This document shows, in pieces, positions 59,907 to 64,000 of a stretch of 64,000 bases of DNA. The DNA lies in contig NZ_NFLF01000005.1 of the NCBI RefSeq assembly GCF_002160765.1, forward strand, positions 160,679 to 224,678. The letters are read 5' to 3'. The notes beneath the pieces were generated by a model. The model did no database searches. It was not told where the DNA came from and was given only the letters and a program-made list of their open reading frames with translations. Origin of the DNA: Lachnoclostridium sp. An138. Its GTDB lineage: Bacteria > Bacillota > Clostridia > Lachnospirales > Lachnospiraceae. The position numbers were made by a program, and so were the translations under genes. Each line of letters opens with the position of its first letter. Position 1 is the first letter of the stretch.

Positions 59907-62573
59907 TTACGCTTCCGGTTCCTTCTGGCCGGCTCCGCCTGCCGTATCCCGCCGGAGTTCCGGCGCTTCCGGGAAAATGATCGTTACCTTGAACAAATCT
60001 CCATCCAGATAGATGTCGAAGCTTCCTTTCTGAAGCTCTGTCAGGTTTTTCGCAATGGACAGGCCCAGACCGCTTCCTTCTGTGCTGCGGGCCACGTCGC
60101 CCCGGATAAACCGCTCCGTCAGCTCTCCCGCGTCAATATTCAGAGGCTGCTCAGAAATATTCTTAATACTGAAGCGCACCATATGTCCTACAATCGTCAG
60201 ATCCACATAGACCCGGGTATTGGGCATTGCGTATTTGGCGGCGTTGTTATACAGGTTTTCTACGATACGCCAGAGTCTCCGTCCGTCTGCCTCGATCACC
60301 ACGGGTTCCTGTGGCATATTGATCACGAACTGCAGTCCCTTATCCTCAAATTTCTCGCTGAATTCTCCGTTTGTCTGATTGATCAGCTCCTGGAAATTAA
60401 TGCGGGTCATCTCCAGCTTTACATTTCCGGAGCTTATCTTTGAGGCTTCTACAAGGTCATCCGTCAGATGTTTCAGACGCAGGGCCTTATCCTCCAGAAT
60501 GGCAATGTAGTTCTTCGCCCGTTCATTCTGAATATCCTCCCGCTTCAGCAGATCCACATAGTTGATGATCGATGTCAGCGGAGTCTTGATATCATGAGAC
60601 ACATTCGTAATCAGGTCTGATTTCAGACGTTCATCCTTGATGCTTTTTTCCACTGCCATGGAAAGTCCCTTTCCAATCTGATTCACTGCTTCCGCCAGAA
60701 CCTGATTATCTCCTCCCAGCTTATCCACAGGAATCTGATGGTTCAGATCGCCCTCCGAAATCTTTGCGATTCCATCAAGAATTTTCTGGCGCTGCACCGC
60801 CTGCTTTATCAGAAAAACTCCTGTCCCAATATCAAACAGCACCGCCAGGAACATTCCCACGCCTCCCAGACAAAGACATGCAATATTGATAAGCAGGAAC
60901 GTGCCATAGCTCAGCAGAGACTTGGTCGTCGCTTTCCGGTTTCGAAGCGCCTTCCGGAACCCTTCCACCATTCTGCACAGCATACTGTTCGACCACAGCG
61001 TTTTGCTGCGAAGCCGCCGCACCAGACTCAGATAACCGCTCAGAAACAGCAGATTAAACAGAAAAGCAATTCCGCCGCCGGACAGGGCAAACTCTGTCAT
61101 GCTCAGATTCCTGATAGAAAGCAGCGTAGCCGCGAACAAAAGGGCCAGCGAAGGAAGCGCAATCATAAGCAGCGCCGCTTCCGTCCGGATATGATCAAAC
61201 CGGTTCAACCGGATCGTTCCCTCTTCCTCTGTGCTCCGGCCTGCAGCCATGGTCAAATACACCATCGTAAGAAGATAGAGCACTGCTCCCAGCACTACAC
61301 CGTAGACAGCCAGCCGGCTGATAGGCCGTATCTCCTCAAACTGCTGTTTATACTGCTGCAGATTGTCGCTGGCCATATACTGGGGATCAACAGCAATCGC
61401 CAGAATATAATCGCCTTCTATGGAGGGTGGATAGCTCTTCACATAGCTGCTCAGCTCACTTAAGGAAATGGGCATATTGCTTGGCTGAAAGTCCATATTG
61501 GAGCTGTCATAAATCAGATAATCTTTAAATCCCCGGATATAATTCAGAATTCCTTCCGTGTCTTTAAATTCGGCTGTCCCAAAGGTCATGATATTTGTGT
61601 AGATCTTTTCCTCAAAATCATCCGGCGTCACCTCAGTGACTGATTTGGGAATCAGCAGATACCGCATATTTGTCATGCTGGGACTGAAAAGCTCCAGATT
61701 TTCTTTATAGGCATAAAAATCATTGTAAATGACAGGAATAATATTTTCCAAATCATAGTAGAGAGCCTGCAGCTGCCCGGTGGTCAGCTTCTGCTCCTCC
61801 GCATAGGAGGTAATGCTGTCATACCCCACTGGCGCGTAGCGCTCTTCCACCGCCTCTATCTGCTCCACATTCTGTACAGTCCCCTGGCCTGCGTCAAAAA
61901 GCCCCATATCCGCCAGCGCTTCCGAGTCCGCTTCCGTGATAACCTCTTCCCACATACCGTCCGTGGTGCTGCTCTCTGCCGGCTCCTGCGCTTCTTCTGT
62001 ATCTGCGCTTATTTCGCTCTCATCCGCGCTATCTTCAAAGATTTCTTCGGAATACTCCTCATTATTGCCCCCCACTGTGGAAATGGAAGCCACCGCCGAG
62101 CCATCTTCATACAATGACTGTTCCGTATAATTCCGGGAGCCCTTCGTCAAATATCCTACTGAGCCGTCTTCATAGGTCAGCTTCATCAGGGTAGTGGTCT
62201 CAAACCCGTCCAAGGACCAGTTCAGAAGATCCGTCAGCCGGTAATACAGGCCTCCGCTCTCCGGATTGCTGTCCATAATCGTATTATTTTCCGCATACTC
62301 TTCCACATTTACAAGGAGGCTTCCATCATAGACGCCATTCTTTTCAAATTTGCTTTCCCGGCTGGCTGCGCGGATACAGCGGTAAATCTGTTCCAGCACC
62401 TCATTCTGATAATAAGCGGTGCTCTCAAAACTCTGATCTTTTCCGACCCAGCCAAAGCCGCTGCTCCCCACATACACGGTACAGACAACGACGGACAGAA
62501 CCAGAACCACCGCACAAATCTGATTGACAACGATGGCCAGCGCTTTCCAGGTTTTTGAATACTCCCATTTCAT
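59907..62573 (-). CDS. Sensor histidine kinase
   Basis: 888 residues. One N-terminal helix (about 11-33), a ~370-residue extracytoplasmic region with a very acidic stretch (EEYSEEIFEDSADESEISADTEE), then several helices (about 425-600) and a HAMP-like segment precede the kinase. The phospho-acceptor His is at about 660 (VSHDIKTPLTS), the N box at ENLYNNAAKYA and the G box at GSGLGLSIA. It should sense an envelope signal and phosphorylate the response regulator encoded 1 bp upstream. The large helical middle domain is unusual in OmpR-type partners. Translation is coupled to the regulator gene. Confidence 0.93.
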   Translation of the reverse strand: MKWEYSKTWKALAIVVNQICAVVLVLSVVVCTVYVGSSGFGWVGKDQSFESTAYYQNEVLEQIYRCIRAASRESKFEKNGVYDGSLLVNVEEYAENNTIMDSNPESGGLYYRLTDLLNWSLDGFETTTLMKLTYEDGSVGYLTKGSRNYTEQSLYEDGSAVASISTVGGNNEEYSEEIFEDSADESEISADTEEAQEPAESSTTDGMWEEVITEADSEALADMGLFDAGQGTVQNVEQIEAVEERYAPVGYDSITSYAEEQKLTTGQLQALYYDLENIIPVIYNDFYAYKENLELFSPSMTNMRYLLIPKSVTEVTPDDFEEKIYTNIMTFGTAEFKDTEGILNYIRGFKDYLIYDSSNMDFQPSNMPISLSELSSYVKSYPPSIEGDYILAIAVDPQYMASDNLQQYKQQFEEIRPISRLAVYGVVLGAVLYLLTMVYLTMAAGRSTEEEGTIRLNRFDHIRTEAALLMIALPSLALLFAATLLSIRNLSMTEFALSGGGIAFLFNLLFLSGYLSLVRRLRSKTLWSNSMLCRMVEGFRKALRNRKATTKSLLSYGTFLLINIACLCLGGVGMFLAVLFDIGTGVFLIKQAVQRQKILDGIAKISEGDLNHQIPVDKLGGDNQVLAEAVNQIGKGLSMAVEKSIKDERLKSDLITNVSHDIKTPLTSIINYVDLLKREDIQNERAKNYIAILEDKALRLKHLTDDLVEASKISSGNVKLEMTRINFQELINQTNGEFSEKFEDKGLQFVINMPQEPVVIEADGRRLWRIVENLYNNAAKYAMPNTRVYVDLTIVGHMVRFSIKNISEQPLNIDAGELTERFIRGDVARSTEGSGLGLSIAKNLTELQKGSFDIYLDGDLFKVTIIFPEAPELRRDTAGGAGQKEPEA

Positions 62574-62574
62574 T

Positions 62575-63279
62575 CTACAGCTTCTCCACCTTATAGCCGA
62601 TTCCCCAGACTACTTTCAGGTAACGGGGCTCTTTCGCGTTAATCTCTATCTTTTCACGAATATGGCGGATGTGCACCGCCACCGTATTATCCGCTCCGAT
62701 TGCGTCCTCATTCCAGATACTCTCATAAATCTGGTTGATGGAAAACACCTTTCCCTGATTCTTCACCAGGAGCAGAAGAATATTGTACTCAATGGGAGTC
62801 AGCTTCACAGGCTCTCCGTCTACTGTAACTTCTTTCAGATCATCATTGATAATCAGGCCTCCGGTCTGGTAGACCTTCTGATTCTCTCCTGCCGCTGTTC
62901 CCAGCTTTGTATAGCGACGGAGCTGGGATTTCACCCGGGCTACCAGTTCCAGCGGATTAAACGGCTTCGTTACATAATCGTCCGCTCCGATGTTCAGCCC
63001 CAGAATCTTGTCCGCATCCTCCGATTTCGCAGACAGAATGATAATCGGGATACTGCTCTTCTCACGGATCTTCAGCGTCGCGCGCAGGCCGTCCAGCTTC
63101 GGCATCATGATATCGATCAGAAGCAGCTGTACGTCCTCCTTCTGCAGCATCTCCACGGCCTGCAGGCCATCATAGGCTTTCAGAATCCGGTATCCCTCCT
63201 GAGACAGATAGATCTCAATAGCATCCACAATTTCTTTATCGTCATCACACACCAGAATTGTATTTTTGGTTTTTGTCAT
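62575..63279 (-). CDS. OmpR-family response regulator
   Basis: 234 residues. The receiver domain has the acidic pocket CDDD, the phospho-Asp at 56 (LLIDIMMPKLDG), the Ser in IIILSAKS and the Lys in YVTKPFNP. The C-terminal winged helix (LTPIEYNILLLLVKNQGKVF, VAVHIRHIREKIE) binds DNA. ATG 63279 is chosen with GAGGTG six bases upstream. It forms a two-gene operon with the kinase. Targets are unknown; a PhoP/WalR-type role is possible but not shown by sequence. Confidence 0.94.
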   Translation of the reverse strand: MTKTKNTILVCDDDKEIVDAIEIYLSQEGYRILKAYDGLQAVEMLQKEDVQLLLIDIMMPKLDGLRATLKIREKSSIPIIILSAKSEDADKILGLNIGADDYVTKPFNPLELVARVKSQLRRYTKLGTAAGENQKVYQTGGLIINDDLKEVTVDGEPVKLTPIEYNILLLLVKNQGKVFSINQIYESIWNEDAIGADNTVAVHIRHIREKIEINAKEPRYLKVVWGIGYKVEKL

Positions 63280-63300
63280 CCTTCTCACCTCTTAACTCCC

Positions 63301-63329
63301 ATTTTACTGTCTGTAATCAGTTATAACAA
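63301..63329 (-). promoter_or_regulatory. Promoter of the two-component operon
   Basis: TTGTTA (63324-63329) and TAAAAT (63301-63306), spacer 17 bp, on the minus strand. The start would lie very near the ribosome site. Confidence 0.65.
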
Positions 63330-63376
63330 GGCTTTTTTAATTTCTGGGGCCGGGAATTCTTAAGATTTTATTGAGA

Positions 63377-63653
63377 TACCCTTAATTAACAAGGGCATGT
63401 TCGGTCAGAGCAGGGCTGTTCCGGTGTCCTGCTGTGTTGCTTTTCATTCCGCGTACACCCAGTACGCGTCGTTCAAGCGCCTTGCAGGACGCTGGAACAG
63501 CCTCTGCCTGACTCTTTGACCTCCAGTAGGTCTGGTTTCGACCTTTTCAAGGAAACGGAATGAGGCGTACCGGACGTACGCCGATTGACGATGACGCGGA
63601 AAAGGCCGAAACCAAACCGCTGGAGGCGAGTATGCCCTTGTCAATTAAGGGTA
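63377..63653. mobile_element. 277-bp MITE-like element with cloverleaf symmetry
   Basis: Terminal inverted repeats of 22 bp (63377-63398 and 63632-63653, one mismatch), beginning and ending with TA, which suggests a TA target duplication as in IS630/mariner-type elements. Inside, two imperfect ~29-bp inverted repeats (63404-63432 with 63484-63512; 63520-63548 with 63599-63626) each enclose a tip hairpin (CGCGTAC/GTACGCG at 63450-63468; GGCGTAC/GTACGCC at 63564-63582). No coding capacity is credible. Confidence 0.75.
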
Positions 63654-63695
63654 AGGAAAAGCAATGAAAAATATTCCGTCTTTCCGCCAGCATAC

Positions 63696-63731
63696 AAAAA
63701 ACCTGCCGGCAATTCTGCCGGCAGGTTTTTC
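63696..63731. terminator. Bidirectional terminator after tRNA-Asn
   Basis: ACCTGCCGGC and GCCGGCAGGT form a 10-bp stem with A/T runs on both sides (63696-63700 and 63726-63731). It ends the tRNA-Asn transcript and shields the two-component region. Confidence 0.9.
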
Positions 63732-63741
63732 TCCTCTGAAG

Positions 63742-63813
63742 CTCCCCGAGTAGGGCTCGAACCTACAACCCCACGGTTAACAGCCGTGTGCTCTACCATT
63801 GAGCTATCGAGGA
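63742..63813 (-). tRNA. tRNA-Asn (GTT)
   Basis: 72 nt on the minus strand. The acceptor arms TCCTCGA and TCGGGGA pair, the anticodon loop is CTGTTAA, and the T loop GTTCGAGCC is normal. The discriminator is G73, as expected for Asn. CCA is not encoded. Confidence 0.96.
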
Positions 63814-63834
63814 TTATCTGGCATAAGTTCTTCC

Positions 63835-63863
63835 CTTATACCTTCAAAACTATATACTGTCAA
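63835..63863 (-). promoter_or_regulatory. Promoter-like sequence between 23S rRNA and tRNA-Asn
   Basis: TTGACA (63858-63863) and TATAAG (63835-63840) with a 17-bp spacer on the minus strand. A start near 63828 would put it 15 bases before tRNA-Asn. The rest of the 117-bp spacer has a GCGAAG/CTTCGC hairpin but no 5S sequence. Confidence 0.6.
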
Positions 63864-63929
63864 TCCATTTTTAAGACTTTCTTTCTATCCTATGACGCTT
63901 TGCGAAGTGCTTTCGCTTTCTTCGCTTTT

Positions 63930-64000
63930 TGGTCAAGCCCTCGACCTATTAGTAACAGTCAGCTCCACACGTTACCGTGCTTCCACCTCTGCCCTATCTA
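63930..64000 (-). rRNA. 23S rRNA, 3' end, cut by the window edge
   Basis: The minus strand reads TAGATAGGGCAGAGGTGGAA...GTTACTAATAGGTCGAGGGCTTGACC, the well-known 3' end of Firmicutes 23S rRNA. The gene continues to the right. Confidence 0.95.

Noticed and set aside
63814..63930. 5S rRNA in the 117-bp gap between tRNA-Asn and 23S rRNA
   Set aside because: The length fits, but the conserved 5S blocks are absent and the stretch holds a promoter and a short hairpin instead.

Overview
The window looks like a chromosomal segment of a gut-type Clostridia bacterium, most likely a Lachnospiraceae member with a moderately GC-rich genome. The reasons are the protein repertoire (LysS carrying a C-terminal tRNA-binding domain, CBS-type Mn pyrophosphatase, class B sortase, DUF951 and DUF3737 proteins, Rnf-type genes, NiaR, a SleB-type hydrolase), strong AGGAGG-type ribosome binding sites, and sigma-A promoters that are often near consensus. 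Most genes lie on the minus strand. No prophage, plasmid or CRISPR array is present.

Layout. 1-1.2 kb: the end of a radical-SAM/SPASM maturase gene and a broken MFS transporter gene. 1.2-6.3 kb: a SUV3-like helicase, the rpsF-ssb-rpsR operon and a duplicated CmpB-type membrane protein. 6.3-17.5 kb: small hypothetical gene, M29 aminopeptidase, methyltransferase plus a large exported protein, ACT protein, LysM/G5/M23 cell-wall protein, shikimate kinase, flavin reductase and Mn pyrophosphatase. 17.6-17.8 kb: a gene-free stretch with a textbook-like Pho box in front of a promoter that leads into no gene. 17.8-24.6 kb: signal peptidase, coiled-coil protein, class V aminotransferase, sirtuin, sortase B, phosphopantetheinyl transferase and TauE-like exporter.

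24.6-33.1 kb is the most interesting region. It holds a PepSY lipoprotein, an ApbE flavin transferase, CutC, and a minus-strand operon of NusG-II protein, Gx-transporter protein, RnfC, RnfD, an enlarged RnfG-like protein and one divergent Rnf/Nqr-type membrane protein. The first two operon genes resemble EetA/EetB of flavin-based extracellular electron transfer, so the operon looks like a hybrid of EetAB and a reduced Rnf complex. ApbE is the likely enzyme that attaches FMN to RnfD and to the RnfG-like protein.

33.2-39.2 kb: tRNA-Cys and tRNA-Glu, glycerate kinase with a D-2-hydroxyacid dehydrogenase, a PPC-domain protein, NiaR, a MATE exporter and a DUF3737 protein. 39.4-41.3 kb: an AT-richer accessory patch with a Fic protein and a disrupted gene. 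41.4-50.4 kb: lysS, greA, an IS transposase, dusB, a lgt variant, birA, argF and small membrane proteins. 50.5-52.05 kb: an IS110-family element with a structured leader that fits a bridge RNA. 52-64 kb: patatin, SPFH/NfeD pair, CPBP protease, SleB-type hydrolase, aconitase-family hydratase, a two-component system, a 277-bp palindromic MITE-like element, tRNA-Asn and the 3' end of a 23S rRNA gene.

Several repeat systems cross these regions: a 45-bp double-hairpin unit in tandem pairs at two loci with compensatory stem changes, a 42-45-bp palindrome family, and the cloverleaf-like MITE. Names and functions come from recognised motifs and remembered families; no database search or folding calculation was run.
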